Part shown: positions 17,701 to 27,215 of the stretch, piece after piece
Numbering within the stretch: position 1 is the first letter of the stretch
Layout: every line of letters starts with the position of its first letter
Assembly (NCBI GenBank): GCA_003241785.1
Contig: QFPW01000002.1
Location: 434,001 to 498,000 of the forward strand
Length of the DNA: 64,000 bases
Source of the DNA: Rhodovulum sulfidophilum
GTDB taxonomy: Bacteria; Pseudomonadota; Alphaproteobacteria; Rhodobacterales; Rhodobacteraceae
Reading direction: 5' to 3'
The notes under the pieces: generated by a model
Database searches by the model: none
Told to the model about the DNA's origin: nothing
Seen by the model: the letters and a program-made list of their open reading frames with translations, nothing else
Made by a program: the position numbers and the translations under genes

Positions 17701-19239
17701 TTATCGGGGCCGGGGCCGTTCAACGCCACCTGAAAAAACTGTGACAGTTAATAGGAGAATTGCGATCACTACTAAGATAGTCGGAACGTCGCCGATCCGC
17801 GAGTACGCCGTTGGTGGTAGTCCGGAAGGCAGAGCGGCGTCAACATAACCCGTTTGGCCAAGGCCGAGCATGGCGACGATCTGGCCGCGCGGATCGACCA
17901 TCGCCGAGATCCCGGTATTGGCCGCGCGGGCGAGCGGCAGCCCCTGCTCGATCGCGCGCGCCCGCGCCTGGGCGAAATGCTGGTAGGGACCGGAGGCCTC
18001 GCCGAACCAGGCGTCGTTCGTCACCTGGACCAGCCATTCCGGCCGGTCCCCGGGGACCCGCGCGGCGCCCGGGAAGATCGCCTCGTAGCAGATGAGCGGC
18101 AGGAAGGGCGGCACACCGGCCGCGGTCACCACCCTCGGACCGGGACCGGCGCTGAAGCCGCCCCGGGTCAGCGTCGTCAGCGCCGGGATGCCGAGCCGGG
18201 CGGCGAGGTCCTTCAGCGGGATATACTCGCCGAACGGGACCAGCCGGGCCTTGTCGTAGACCGCCTCGGTCGCGCCATCGGGCGCGAGCGCGGCGAGCGA
18301 ATTGTACCAGCGCCGGCCCTCCGGCCCGTCCTCGAAACGGCGGATGCCGAGCAGGAGATGCCCGTCCGGCCCGACCGAGCCGGCGGCGACCGCCTGGGCC
18401 ATCGGATCCTGGTCGAGGATGAAGGCGACGGCGGTCTCGGACCAGATCGTGACATCGGGCATCACATCGGCCGGCGCGGCGCTGAGCGCGAGATGCCGGC
18501 GGAAGAACTCTTCCTCCTTGCCGGGCAGCCACTTCTGGTCCTGCGGCATGTTGGGCTGGACCAGCCGCACCTGGACCGGCTCCGGCCGCGCGGGCAGCGG
18601 CTCGGCCAGCCGCCAGGCGCCGAAGCCCCAGCCGAGCGTGACGAGCGCGACCGCCACCCCGACCCCCGGGAGGCCGAGCGTGCCGAGGAGGAGCCCCGCG
18701 AGCAGGGTGAGGAAGCTGAGCCCGTAGGGTCCGACCAGCGCCAGCGTCTGCGCCACCGGCGTCTCGATCCAGGCATAGGCCGGCAGCGCCCAGGGAAAGC
18801 CGGTCAGCACATGGCCCCGCGCCACCTCGGCGAGGGTCCAGACCGCGGCGAGCAGGACGGCCCGGGTCCAGCCCGGCCGCCAGAAGCGCCGCGCGATCGC
18901 GAAGGCCGCGCCCCAGAACAGGGCGAGGCCGGCGGCCATGCCGAGGAGCGCGATCGGCGCGAGCCAGCCGAAGACCTCGGGCTCGACCAAAAATGGATCG
19001 ACGATCCAGAAGAGCCCGGCGCCGAAGAAGCCGACGCCGGCGGACCAGCCGAGCCCGAAGGCCGCGGCGGCGCTCCGCGTCCCGTCCATGAGCCAGAGCA
19101 GCGCCGGCAGCGCGAGGAAGAGCACGATGGGCCAGGAGACCGGAGGCTGCCCCGCCGCGAGCGCGATGCCCGCGGCGAGGCCGAGCACGCGGGCGCGCCA
19201 GCCGCCGAGTTCGCGCGCCCGCCGCGCCAGGGCCTGCAT
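17701..19239 (-). CDS. lnt: Apolipoprotein N-acyltransferase
   Basis: This inner-membrane enzyme adds the third acyl chain to lipoproteins, allowing Lol export. The N-terminal half has about six to seven hydrophobic helices, followed by a periplasmic nitrilase domain with the Glu-Lys-Cys triad in WSETAVAFI, YDKARLVPFGEY and PLICYEAIFP, and a last helix (PTILVVIAILLLTVTVF). At 512 residues it matches E. coli Lnt. It follows corC by 14 bp, the standard corC-lnt arrangement, and the lipoproteins in this window (BamD and two others) are potential substrates. Confidence 0.97.
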   Translation of the reverse strand: MQALARRARELGGWRARVLGLAAGIALAAGQPPVSWPIVLFLALPALLWLMDGTRSAAAAFGLGWSAGVGFFGAGLFWIVDPFLVEPEVFGWLAPIALLGMAAGLALFWGAAFAIARRFWRPGWTRAVLLAAVWTLAEVARGHVLTGFPWALPAYAWIETPVAQTLALVGPYGLSFLTLLAGLLLGTLGLPGVGVAVALVTLGWGFGAWRLAEPLPARPEPVQVRLVQPNMPQDQKWLPGKEEEFFRRHLALSAAPADVMPDVTIWSETAVAFILDQDPMAQAVAAGSVGPDGHLLLGIRRFEDGPEGRRWYNSLAALAPDGATEAVYDKARLVPFGEYIPLKDLAARLGIPALTTLTRGGFSAGPGPRVVTAAGVPPFLPLICYEAIFPGAARVPGDRPEWLVQVTNDAWFGEASGPYQHFAQARARAIEQGLPLARAANTGISAMVDPRGQIVAMLGLGQTGYVDAALPSGLPPTAYSRIGDVPTILVVIAILLLTVTVFSGGVERPRPR

Positions 19240-19253
19240 TGGAATGGTCCCGG

Positions 19254-20165
19254 TTACTCGGCCGCCGCCGCGCCGGCGATCACTTCGGGCTTCGGCCGCA
19301 GCCGCAGCTGCGTGATCCGCCTGGGGTCGCCGTCCAGGATCTCGAATTCGTGGCCGGCGGGATGCGCGATGATCTCGCCCAGCGCCGGCACCCGGCCGGC
19401 GAGCCGCACCACGAGCCCGCCGAGCGTGTCGACCTCGTCCGCCCGGTCGGGCGGCACCAGCTCGATCCCGGTCTCGTCCTCGAAATCCTCGAGCTCCACC
19501 CGCGCCTGCGCCACGATCGAACCGTCGGGCTCCCGCGCCCAGAGCTGGCGCTCGGCCTCGTCATGCTCGTCGGAAATGTCGCCCACGATCTGCTCGACCA
19601 GGTCCTCGATCGTCACGAGCCCGTCGACCCCGCCGTATTCGTCGATGACCAGCGCCATGTGGATATGCGCCGCGCGCATCTTCGCCAGCAGAGCGCCGAT
19701 GCCCATCGAGGGCGGCACGTAGAGCAGCGGGCGCAGCAGCGGCCCGATCTCGAACCCCTCGGCCGGCGCGCCGAAGCCATAGGTCAGCGCGAGGTCCTTG
19801 AGGTGAATCATGCCCCGCGGCTGGTCCAGCGTCTCGGTATAGACCGGAAGCCGCGACAGCGTGCTTTCGCGAAACGTGGCGACCACGCCCGCGAGCGAGC
19901 AATCGTCGGCGATCGCGATGATATCCGCCCGCGGAACCGAGACGTCGTCGACCCGGGTCGACGCGAGGTCGCGCAGGTTCTCGAGGATCTCGTCGGAGGT
20001 GCCCCCGGGATCCGCCTCGTCTTCCGCGTCGCCTGAGCGCTCTTCGTCCAAGCTCTCGCGCCGGAACAGGCGCGAGAAGAAAGACGATCTGGCGGGACTG
20101 TCCGACTCTCCGTCTTCGGACGCGTGCTGCCCCGTTGCCGGGTGCCCGTCTTGTGCCTCGCCCAT
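19254..20165 (-). CDS. CorC/HlyC-family CBS-domain protein
   Basis: The 303-residue cytosolic protein has an acidic N-terminal stretch, two CBS nucleotide-binding domains (about residues 65-200; LVIDEYGGVDGLVTIEDLVE is diagnostic) and a C-terminal CorC_HlyC domain (VDTLGGLVVRLAGRVPALGE). It lacks the DUF21 membrane domain of longer relatives. CorC is tied to Mg/Co efflux or membrane-ion homeostasis, though its mechanism is unsettled. Position between ybeY and lnt matches the conserved phoH-ybeY-corC-lnt operon. Confidence 0.93.
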   Translation of the reverse strand: MGEAQDGHPATGQHASEDGESDSPARSSFFSRLFRRESLDEERSGDAEDEADPGGTSDEILENLRDLASTRVDDVSVPRADIIAIADDCSLAGVVATFRESTLSRLPVYTETLDQPRGMIHLKDLALTYGFGAPAEGFEIGPLLRPLLYVPPSMGIGALLAKMRAAHIHMALVIDEYGGVDGLVTIEDLVEQIVGDISDEHDEAERQLWAREPDGSIVAQARVELEDFEDETGIELVPPDRADEVDTLGGLVVRLAGRVPALGEIIAHPAGHEFEILDGDPRRITQLRLRPKPEVIAGAAAAE

Positions 20166-20202
20166 ATCTCCCTATCCGAAAACACGCGCCCGAGGGGCGC
20201 CC

Positions 20203-20700
20203 CTAGCGGGAATATGGGTCCGGCACCCCCAGGGAGGCAAGTATTTTCGTCTCGAAAGATTCCATCGCATCGGCCTCGTCCTCCATCTCGTGGTCGTAGC
20301 CGAGCAGATGCAGGAGGCCGTGCACCACAAGATGGCGCGTGTGGTCGGCGAGCGGCACGCCCGCCTCCTCCGCCTCGCGGGCGCAGGTCTCGAAGGCGAT
20401 CGCGAGATCGCCGAGGAAGACCGGCTCGGGATCGTCGGGGTCGGGGTCCGGGATCTCGTCCTCGAAGGCCGGCCAGGACAGGATGTTGGTCGGCTTCGGC
20501 TTGCCGCGGAAATCGGCGTTCAGCACGGCGATCCGCGCGTCGTCGCAGCCGAGCAGGCTGATCTCGTGCCGCGCCGGGTCGCGCCCGGCCGCCGAGAGCG
20601 CCGCGCGGGCCGCGACCTCGGCGAGCGCGCCGAGCCCCGCCGCCTCCCAGCGCGGCTCCTCGATCACGAGATCGACGAGCCGCGTCTCCTCCTCGGTCAT
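20203..20700 (-). CDS. ybeY: Endoribonuclease YbeY (16S rRNA maturation)
   Basis: A 165-residue single-strand-specific RNase needed for 16S rRNA 3'-end processing and ribosome quality control. The zinc-binding signature HLVVHGLLHLLGYDHE supplies three His ligands, and NADFRGKPKPTNILSWP is the second conserved block. It lies 15 bp after phoH and 37 bp before corC on the same strand. Length matches the family. Confidence 0.96.
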   Translation of the reverse strand: MTEEETRLVDLVIEEPRWEAAGLGALAEVAARAALSAAGRDPARHEISLLGCDDARIAVLNADFRGKPKPTNILSWPAFEDEIPDPDPDDPEPVFLGDLAIAFETCAREAEEAGVPLADHTRHLVVHGLLHLLGYDHEMEDEADAMESFETKILASLGVPDPYSR

Positions 20701-20715
20701 CCCCGTGCCCTCGCG

Positions 20716-21741
20716 TCAGCCGTCGTGCGGCCGGGCGCTGTCATAGGCGCGGATGATCTTCGCGACCATCGGGTGCCGCACCACGTCCTCGGCGGTGAAC
20801 CGGGTGAAGCCGATTCCCTCGACGCCGCGCAGCACGCGCTCGGCCTCGATCAGGCCGGACATCACGCCGCGCGGCAGGTCGATCTGCGTCACGTCGCCGG
20901 TGATCGCCATGCGGCTGCCCTCGCCGAGACGGGTGAGGAACATCTTCATCTGCATCGTGGTCGCGTTCTGCGCCTCGTCGAGCACGACGAAGGCGTTCGC
21001 GAGCGTGCGCCCGCGCATGAAGGCCAGCGGCGCGATCTCGATCTGCTTCTCCTCGATCATCTTCTGCACCTGTTTCGGCGGGAAGAAGTCGTTCAGCGCG
21101 TCGTAGAGCGGCTGCATGTAGGGATCGACCTTGTCCTTCATGTCGCCGGGCAGGAAGCCGAGCCGCTCCCCCGCCTCGACGGCCGGACGGCTCAGGATGA
21201 TCTTGTCGACGCGGCCCTCGATGAACATCGCCACGGCGGCGGCGACGGCGAGATAGGTCTTGCCGGTGCCGGCGGGGCCGAGGCCGAAGACGAGCTCGTA
21301 GCGGAAGAGGTCGTTGACATAGGCGCGCTGGGTCGCGGTGCGCGGCTCGACCACCTTGCGGCGGGTGCGGATCTCGACCGGCGCGCCGCCGAACATCTCG
21401 AGCTGGCCGGGCTTCGGCCTGGCCGGTCGCGGTTCGGCTTCCGCCGGCCCCATGCGAATCACCGCGTCGATATCGCCCGAGGTGACCGGCCGGCCCTGCT
21501 CGAGCCGGGCGTAGAGCGCGCGCAGCACCTGTTCCGCCGCCGCGCGCTCCTGGGCCGAGCCGTGGAGCGCGAGATGATTGCCGCGCCGATGGATCGCGAC
21601 GCCCAGACGCTGCTCGATCTGGACGATGTTGCGGTCCAGCTCGCCGCAGAGATCTATGAGCAGGCGGTTGTCCGGAAACTGCAGGACGCTGTCGGATGTT
21701 TCATCCGGGGACGGGGCGGGATAGGGGGCGTTGATCGCCAA
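20716..21741 (-). CDS. phoH: PhoH-family ATPase (YbeZ type)
   Basis: This 341-residue P-loop NTPase partners YbeY in RNA metabolism in many bacteria. GLGPAGTGKTYLA (about residues 153-165) is Walker A and FVVLDEAQN Walker B; GDVTQIDLP is a further family motif. The N-terminal 90 residues form the KH-like region of YbeZ proteins. The start is TTG 21741, supported by GGAGG five bases upstream; no ATG fits. The 248-bp gap to miaB upstream is GC-rich, without a gene, and probably holds the operon promoter. Confidence 0.95.
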   Translation of the reverse strand: MAINAPYPAPSPDETSDSVLQFPDNRLLIDLCGELDRNIVQIEQRLGVAIHRRGNHLALHGSAQERAAAEQVLRALYARLEQGRPVTSGDIDAVIRMGPAEAEPRPARPKPGQLEMFGGAPVEIRTRRKVVEPRTATQRAYVNDLFRYELVFGLGPAGTGKTYLAVAAAVAMFIEGRVDKIILSRPAVEAGERLGFLPGDMKDKVDPYMQPLYDALNDFFPPKQVQKMIEEKQIEIAPLAFMRGRTLANAFVVLDEAQNATTMQMKMFLTRLGEGSRMAITGDVTQIDLPRGVMSGLIEAERVLRGVEGIGFTRFTAEDVVRHPMVAKIIRAYDSARPHDG

Positions 21742-21989
21742 TTGGCCTCCGGCGGCAAGAGCAAGAAGGACACGTCTCGCCCGAGACTGCCCCAGCCGGA
21801 CAGGCCGCGCAAGCGCAAGGTAGGGCCGGATATCCCGGACCGCGTCCGCGGGTCCGGAGGAGCGGGACGCCGCCCACGGCGCCGGCGCGGATCCGGGTCC
21901 AGCCGGTTCCGACAGGACACGCGAAAGGTAAGGAATTCCTCACGGGCGCCCCGGCGCGGCGCGCAAGGCCGGAGGCGTCGACACCCCGT

Positions 21990-23312
21990 TCAGGCCACGT
22001 CGAGCAGCGCGCCGAAGAGCGAGTTGCGGCCCGCCGAGGTGATCCGGGCCCGGACGACCCGGCCGATCAGCTCGGCGCCCGCGTCGACATGCACCGCGTT
22101 GAGGTAGGGCGACTTGCCCACCACCTGCCCCGCGTCGCGACCCGGCTTCTCGATCAGCACCGACAGGTCGCGCCCGATCATGCTGTCCTGGAACGCCGCT
22201 TGCTGGCGCGCCAGCAGCGCCTGCAACCGGATCAGCCGCTCGGACTTCACCTCGGCCGGCAGATCCTCGCGCCCCGCCGCCGGCGTGCCGGGCCGCGGCG
22301 AATAGGCGAAGGAGAAGGCCTGCGCGTAGTTCACCGCCTCGACCAGCGCCAGCGTGTCGGCGAAATCCGCCTCGGTCTCGCCCGGGAAGCCGGTGATGAA
22401 ATCGCCCGACAGCGCGATGTCCGGCCGCGCGGCGCGGATGCGCTCGATCAGGCGCAGATAGGCCTCGGCGGTATGCTTGCGGTTCATCGCCTTCAGGATC
22501 CGGTCGCTGCCCGACTGCACCGGCAGGTGCAGGAACGGCATCAGCTTCGGCTCGGCGCCATGCGCGGCGATGAGATCGTCGGCCATGTCGTTCGGATGCG
22601 AGGTCGTGTAGCGGATCCGCTCCAGCCCCTCGATCGCGGCGAGGTCGCGCACCAGACCGGCGAGCGTCTGGCCGTGCTCGTCCGCGTAGGCGTTGACGTT
22701 CTGGCCGAGCAGCGTGATCTCCGCGACGCCGCGCGCCACGAGATCCCGCGCCTCCGCGAGGATGCGCCCCGCCGGCCGCGAGACCTCGGAGCCCCGGGTG
22801 TAGGGCACGACGCAGAAGGCGCAGAACTTGTCGCAGCCCTCCTGGACCGTGAGGAACGCGGTCGGTGCCCGGCGGGCGCGCGGCGCCTCGGGCAGGTGGT
22901 CGAACTTGTCCTCGGCCGGGAACTCGGTATCGACCGGCCGATCCCCCGCCTCGGCGCGGTCGAGCATCGCGGGCAGCCGGTGGTAGGCCTGCGGCCCCAC
23001 GACCAGGTCCACGAGCGGCGCGCGGCGCAGGATCTCGTCGCCCTCGGCCTGGGCGACGCAGCCGGTGACGCCGATGCGAAGGTCGGGCCGCGCGGCCTTG
23101 AGCGGCCGGAGGCGGCCGATGTCGGAATAGACCTTCTCCGCCGCCTTCTCCCGGATATGGCAGGTGTTGAGCAGGATGAGATCGGCGTCCTCGGCCGTCT
23201 CGGTGGCCTGATACCCCTGGGCCGCCAGGGCGGAGGTCATGCGTTCGCTGTCATAGACGTTCATCTGACAGCCGTAGGTCTTGACGAAGAGCTTCTTTCC
23301 CGAGGCGGCCAT
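21990..23312 (-). CDS. miaB: tRNA-2-methylthio-N6-dimethylallyladenosine synthase
   Basis: The radical-SAM methylthiotransferase makes ms2i6A37 in tRNA. Three Cys of the auxiliary cluster are in KTYGCQMNVY, LLNTCHIRE and VTGCVAQ; the radical-SAM CxxxCxxC is GCDKFCAFCVVPYTRGSE. A C-terminal TRAM domain ends the 440-residue product. ATG 23312 is chosen; the longer in-frame extension overlaps the upstream terminator and has no homology. The gene begins the miaB-phoH-ybeY-corC-lnt run. Confidence 0.97.
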   Translation of the reverse strand: MAASGKKLFVKTYGCQMNVYDSERMTSALAAQGYQATETAEDADLILLNTCHIREKAAEKVYSDIGRLRPLKAARPDLRIGVTGCVAQAEGDEILRRAPLVDLVVGPQAYHRLPAMLDRAEAGDRPVDTEFPAEDKFDHLPEAPRARRAPTAFLTVQEGCDKFCAFCVVPYTRGSEVSRPAGRILAEARDLVARGVAEITLLGQNVNAYADEHGQTLAGLVRDLAAIEGLERIRYTTSHPNDMADDLIAAHGAEPKLMPFLHLPVQSGSDRILKAMNRKHTAEAYLRLIERIRAARPDIALSGDFITGFPGETEADFADTLALVEAVNYAQAFSFAYSPRPGTPAAGREDLPAEVKSERLIRLQALLARQQAAFQDSMIGRDLSVLIEKPGRDAGQVVGKSPYLNAVHVDAGAELIGRVVRARITSAGRNSLFGALLDVA

Positions 23313-23330
23313 GTAAGATCCCTTCAAGCC

Positions 23331-23362
23331 AAAAGGCACGCGGGCCTCGCGGCCCGGTGCCT
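23331..23362 (-). terminator. Intrinsic terminator of mucR
   Basis: On the minus strand AGGCAC-CGGGCC pairs with GGCCCG-(G)-TGCCT through a GCGA loop, giving 12 pairs with one bulged base, followed by TTTT (23334-23331). It separates mucR from miaB. Confidence 0.8.
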
Positions 23363-23392
23363 CTTGGAATCCCGTGATGTGCGTGGCCGGGT

Positions 23393-23809
23393 TTACTTGG
23401 CCCGCGGCTTGCGGCCAAGCCCGATCTTCTTCGCCAGCTCCTGGCGCTTCGCGGCGTAGTTCGGCGCCACCATCGGATAATCCGCCTTCAAGCCCCACTT
23501 CGCCCGATATTCCTCCGGCGTCATGTTATAGGCGGTCATCAGATGCCGTTTCAGCATCTTGAGTTTCTTTCCGTCCTCGAGACAGATTATGTAGTCGTCG
23601 GTAACGGATTTCTTCACCGGAACCGCCGGCGTGAGTTCGACGGAAGCGGCCTCTTCACCGGAGGCGAGTTCGGCCAGCTTGGCAAACACAGACTGAATGA
23701 GTTCCGGAACTTCGTTCTGCACGACAGCATTGTTCGCGACATGCGCCGAGACGATTTCTGTCGTGAGCGCCAGGATTTCACCCCGGCCAATCGTCTGATC
23801 TTCAACCAT
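23393..23809 (-). CDS. mucR: Ros/MucR-family transcriptional regulator
   Basis: The 138-residue protein is a Ros/MucR zinc-finger-type DNA-binding regulator, a group acting as heterochromatin-like silencers and motility/exopolysaccharide regulators in alphaproteobacteria. The N-terminal half (ILALTTEIVSAHVANNAV) mediates oligomerisation; the C-terminal half is ICLEDGKKLKMLKRHLMTAY...NMTPEEYRAKWGLKADYPMV. Cys76, Asp79 and His89 of the zinc site are present, but the position of the fourth ligand (usually His) reads Ala-Tyr. ATG 23809 gives the family N-terminus. GC content is lower than in neighbours, which is common for this gene. Confidence 0.93.
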   Translation of the reverse strand: MVEDQTIGRGEILALTTEIVSAHVANNAVVQNEVPELIQSVFAKLAELASGEEAASVELTPAVPVKKSVTDDYIICLEDGKKLKMLKRHLMTAYNMTPEEYRAKWGLKADYPMVAPNYAAKRQELAKKIGLGRKPRAK

Positions 23810-24388
23810 CTTCTGCTTTTCCTGACTAATCCGATTACTCCGGAACATTCTCCGGTACGCTTTGCGCGGTAATCGGTCGTGCGACGCGAACCGCGCAAAC
23901 CACGAAACCGATGTTGCACCAGCTTATTTATATTGTCAGAAAGAAACAAGAGTTCCGCTAAAACACGCAGGAATTTTTTTATCACTCCGCTGTGAAGCCC
24001 CGGGGTCGCGTTCTCCCCGGCAAGTATGTCCCGGGGGACACCCCGCAAGCGCAATGACATTATAGAGGGTGAGTTCGAAGGCGGGGACAGGGTTTACAAC
24101 GCTTGATCGCGACCTGCGAGGTTGAATTCTACCTGAGGCATGAGTTCGATGAGCGACTTTCCGCCGAACCGGGGCCGACAACACGGACAAAAGTCAAGCA
24201 GACAGCGCCGTTTAATCGTATCGCGCCGTTACGTCTCGCCGCCACTGCAATTTCAATGCAACGATTTCCACGGCTTAGACCGAAGGTCGTAGCGGGACAG
24301 GTTCCGACAATAATCCTGCCCCGCGTGAAATCACCGATACTGGAAAATTCCATGCGACGACAGTTGTCAATCGCATGTCGAGTGGTTG
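23810..24388. other. 579-bp AT-richer non-coding region upstream of mucR
   Basis: No credible gene fits here: the open frames have atypical composition and no recognisable product. The DNA is markedly richer in A and T than the flanks, with runs such as TTATTTATATT (23925) and AATTTTTTTATC (23973), which suit binding by MucR-type proteins at T-A steps. Two hairpins lie at 24000-24020 (CCGGGG/CCCCGG) and 24027-24040 (TGTCCC/GGGACA). Because mucR and the M3 peptidase share a strand, the region holds the mucR promoter and a long leader; autoregulation is likely but inferred. Confidence 0.6.
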
Positions 24389-26440
24389 TCAGGCTTCCAA
24401 CAACCCGCGCTGACGCAGAAGAGCGTCGACTCCCGGCAAGCGCCCGCGGAATTCGGTGTAGAGCTCGGCCGCGTCCCTCGACCCGCCGGCGGAATAGACG
24501 CAGCGCGCCAGGCGCTCCGCGACCTCCGGATCGAAGACGTCGCCGGTCTCGCGGAACGCGGCGAAGGCGTCGGCGTCCATCACTTCGGACCACATGTAGG
24601 AATAATAGCCCGACGAATAGCCGTCGCCGGCGAAGACATGCGCGAAATGCGGCGTGGCGTGGCGCATCCGGATCGCGCGCGGCACGCCGAGCCGCGCCAG
24701 CGTCTCGCCCTGCGCCGCCATCGGATCGGCCGGCGCGGCGCCGGAATGGAAGTCGAGATCGACCATCGCCGAGGTCACGTATTCCACCGTCGCGAAGCCC
24801 TGGTCGTAGTTGCGCGCGGCGAGCAGCCGCTCGAGCAGCGCCTCCGGCATGGCCGCGCCGGTCGCCGCGTGGCGGGCGTGCGCCGACAGGACCTCCGGCG
24901 TGGACAGCCAGTGCTCGTAGAGCTGGCTCGGCAATTCGACGAAATCGCGCGCCACCGAGGTGCCGGAAATGAAAGGATAGGTTACATCCGAGAGCAGGCT
25001 GTGCAGCGCGTGGCCGAACTCGTGGAACAGCGTGCGCGCGTCGTCGAAGGTGAGCAGGTTCGCCGCGCCCGCCGGCGCCTTGGCGAAATTGCAGACGTTG
25101 ACGACGATCGGCCGCGTCTCGCCGTCGAAGGTCGATTGCGCGCGGAAGGTCGAGCACCAGGCGCCGGACCGTTTCGAGGGCCGCGCGAAATAGTCGCCGA
25201 TGAAGACGCCCATGTGCCGACCGTCCTTGCGCACCTCCCAGGCGCGCGCGTCCGGGTGATAGAGCGGCGTGTCGATCGGCGCGAAATCGAGCCCGAAGAG
25301 CCGGGTCGCGACGTCGAAGGCGGCGGCGATCATGTGGTCGAGCTCGAGGTAGGGCTTCAGCTCCGCCTCGTCGAGGTCATGCTCGCGCTTCTGCCGGATG
25401 GCGGAGTAATAGCGCCAGTCCCAGGGTTCGAGCGCGCCGTTGACGCCGTCCTCGCGCATCAGTTCGGCGAGCCGCGCGGCGTCTTCCTCCGCCTTCGCCT
25501 TGGCCGGGGTCCAGACCGCCATCAGGAGATCGCGCACCGCCCCCGGCGTCTTCGCCATCTCGGTCTCGAGCTTGAAGTCCGCGAAGCTCGCGTAGCCGAG
25601 CAGCCGGGCCCGCTCCTCGCGCAGCGCCAGCATCTCCGCGACGATGTCGCGATTGTCCGTCGCGCCGCCATTGGCGCCGCGCGCCACCCAGGCGAGATAC
25701 GCCTTCTCGCGCAGGTCGCGGCGCGGCGAGAATTGCAGGAAGGGCACGATGAGGCTGCGCGACAGCGTCACGACATGCCCCTCGCGGCCACGCTCCTTGG
25801 CGGCCTCGGCGGCGGAGGCGACGACGAAATCCGGCAGCCCTTCGAGATCCTCGGGCGCGAGCGCCAGCTCCCAGGATTTCTCGTCGGCGAGCACGTTCTG
25901 GCCGAAGGCGGTGCCGAGCGAGGCGAGCCGCCGCATCACATCCGCGAGCCGGTCGCGATCCGCGCCCTCGAGCTTCGCGCCCGCGCGGCGGAACATCCGG
26001 TGATAGAGCGTCAGCACCCGCTCCTGCTCCGGCGTGAGGCCGAGCGTGTCGACGCGGCCCACGAGCGCGTCGATCCGCGCGAAGAGCGGGGCGTTCAGCA
26101 TCGTGGCCGAGCTGTGCCCCGAGAGCTTCGGGCTGAGCTCGCTGCGCAGCGCCTCGAGCGCGTCGTTGCTATGCGCGCCCGCGATGTTGAAGAACAGCGC
26201 CGCCACGCGGTCGAGCTCGACCTCGGCGCGCTCCATGGCTTCGATCGTATTGGCGAAGGTCGGTTCGGCGGGATCGGCGGCGATCGCGTCGATCCGCCCG
26301 CGCGCGCGCGCCATCGCCTGGTCGAAGGCGGGGGCGAAGGCGTCGATCTCGATCCGGTCGAAGGCGGGAAGGCCGAATTTCCCGTCCCATTCCCCGATCA
26401 GCGTCGAGGTGTCCGCCTTTCTTGTAAGTGCGTCTGACAT
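24389..26440 (-). CDS. M3-family zinc metallopeptidase (oligopeptidase A / dipeptidyl carboxypeptidase)
   Basis: The 683-residue cytoplasmic peptidase degrades short peptides. The zinc motif is TLFHEFGHALHSLL, followed by the Glu-containing GTSVARDFVELPSQLYEHW, typical of the OpdA/Dcp branch; GYSSGYYSYMWSE is the substrate-binding loop near the C-terminus. No signal peptide is present. Length fits the 670-690 residue family. Sequence alone cannot separate endopeptidase (OpdA) from dipeptidyl carboxypeptidase (Dcp) activity. It is followed on the minus strand by the mucR region. Confidence 0.95.
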   Translation of the reverse strand: MSDALTRKADTSTLIGEWDGKFGLPAFDRIEIDAFAPAFDQAMARARGRIDAIAADPAEPTFANTIEAMERAEVELDRVAALFFNIAGAHSNDALEALRSELSPKLSGHSSATMLNAPLFARIDALVGRVDTLGLTPEQERVLTLYHRMFRRAGAKLEGADRDRLADVMRRLASLGTAFGQNVLADEKSWELALAPEDLEGLPDFVVASAAEAAKERGREGHVVTLSRSLIVPFLQFSPRRDLREKAYLAWVARGANGGATDNRDIVAEMLALREERARLLGYASFADFKLETEMAKTPGAVRDLLMAVWTPAKAKAEEDAARLAELMREDGVNGALEPWDWRYYSAIRQKREHDLDEAELKPYLELDHMIAAAFDVATRLFGLDFAPIDTPLYHPDARAWEVRKDGRHMGVFIGDYFARPSKRSGAWCSTFRAQSTFDGETRPIVVNVCNFAKAPAGAANLLTFDDARTLFHEFGHALHSLLSDVTYPFISGTSVARDFVELPSQLYEHWLSTPEVLSAHARHAATGAAMPEALLERLLAARNYDQGFATVEYVTSAMVDLDFHSGAAPADPMAAQGETLARLGVPRAIRMRHATPHFAHVFAGDGYSSGYYSYMWSEVMDADAFAAFRETGDVFDPEVAERLARCVYSAGGSRDAAELYTEFRGRLPGVDALLRQRGLLEA

Positions 26441-26517
26441 GGCGAACCTCCCTGTTAATTGTCGGGGGGAAGATCGGGAGGTTCGCGTGTCAGGTCAAGA
26501 CCCGAGGTCGGACGCGG

Positions 26518-27018
26518 CTAGGGGGCGACGCCCGCGTTGACCGCGCCGTCGACGCCCCGCGCGAAGGCCCGCACCAGCGACTGATAGAATTCGGTGCTGT
26601 TCGGCGAGACCCGCTGCCCCGGCTGCGCCCCCATCCCTTCCATCGCCTGGCTCGAGCTCGCGCTCACGTTATAGGTGCCGAGCGGCGCGCCGCGGGCGTC
26701 GGTCACGGTCACCCGGCCGCTCAGCACCGAGCCCTCCCCGAACTGCGCGGTATAGGAATTGGCGAGCGACAGCGCGTCGACGTCCACGGTCAGGCGCGCG
26801 CCGTCGGGCGAGATGTCGTTGACGAATTCGTTCGCGAGCGCGGTCTTCAGATCGGTGCTGAGGTTGGTCCAGTAGTTCACCGCTTGCCGGTTGCCGATCG
26901 CGCTCAGATCCGCGTTGACCGTGATCTCCGAGATCGCCTGCCGCGTCGGAACCTCGGGCTCGGACGAGCAGGCCGCGAGCGCGATGGCCGAGGCGGTGAG
27001 CAGTGCGAAAGCCTTCAT
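26518..27018 (-). CDS. Small outer-membrane-type lipoprotein, unknown function
   Basis: The 166-residue product starts MKAFALLTASAIALAACSS, a lipoprotein signal with lipobox LAAC (acylated Cys17), so it is processed by Lgt, LspA and Lnt. The mature part is acidic and beta-rich (ITVNADLSAIGNRQAVNYW, RVTVTDARGAPLGTYNVS), ending in a segment with SLVRAFARGVDGAV. This resembles DUF-type lipoproteins of Rhodobacterales; no function is assigned. It is divergent from the FAD/GcvT oxidase gene, with a 197-bp shared upstream region. Confidence 0.82.
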   Translation of the reverse strand: MKAFALLTASAIALAACSSEPEVPTRQAISEITVNADLSAIGNRQAVNYWTNLSTDLKTALANEFVNDISPDGARLTVDVDALSLANSYTAQFGEGSVLSGRVTVTDARGAPLGTYNVSASSSQAMEGMGAQPGQRVSPNSTEFYQSLVRAFARGVDGAVNAGVAP

Positions 27019-27215
27019 GGCAAGTTCCTCCTTCTGTGAAGTCTCCGGCGTCCGGGCACGGCCGCGTTCTCTTCGCGGCGGTCAACGCGGCGGGACTCGA
27101 AATGGTTCCGGGTCGGAAATCGCTCGCGACCTGTCGGCGCGTCGCCTTCGGACCACGCGCGTTTCGTCTAAACGGCTTCTTTAAGGCTCACTCCAGGCAT
27201 CGAGGACGGACGAGG

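Noticed and set aside
21990..23498. Longer N-terminus for MiaB
   Set aside because: The extension overlaps the mucR terminator and the mucR coding end and does not match the family N-terminus; ATG 23312 does.
24103..24972. A gene in the AT-rich region upstream of mucR
   Set aside because: The frame is Arg-rich and runs into the antisense of the M3 peptidase, with no ribosome binding site or homology.
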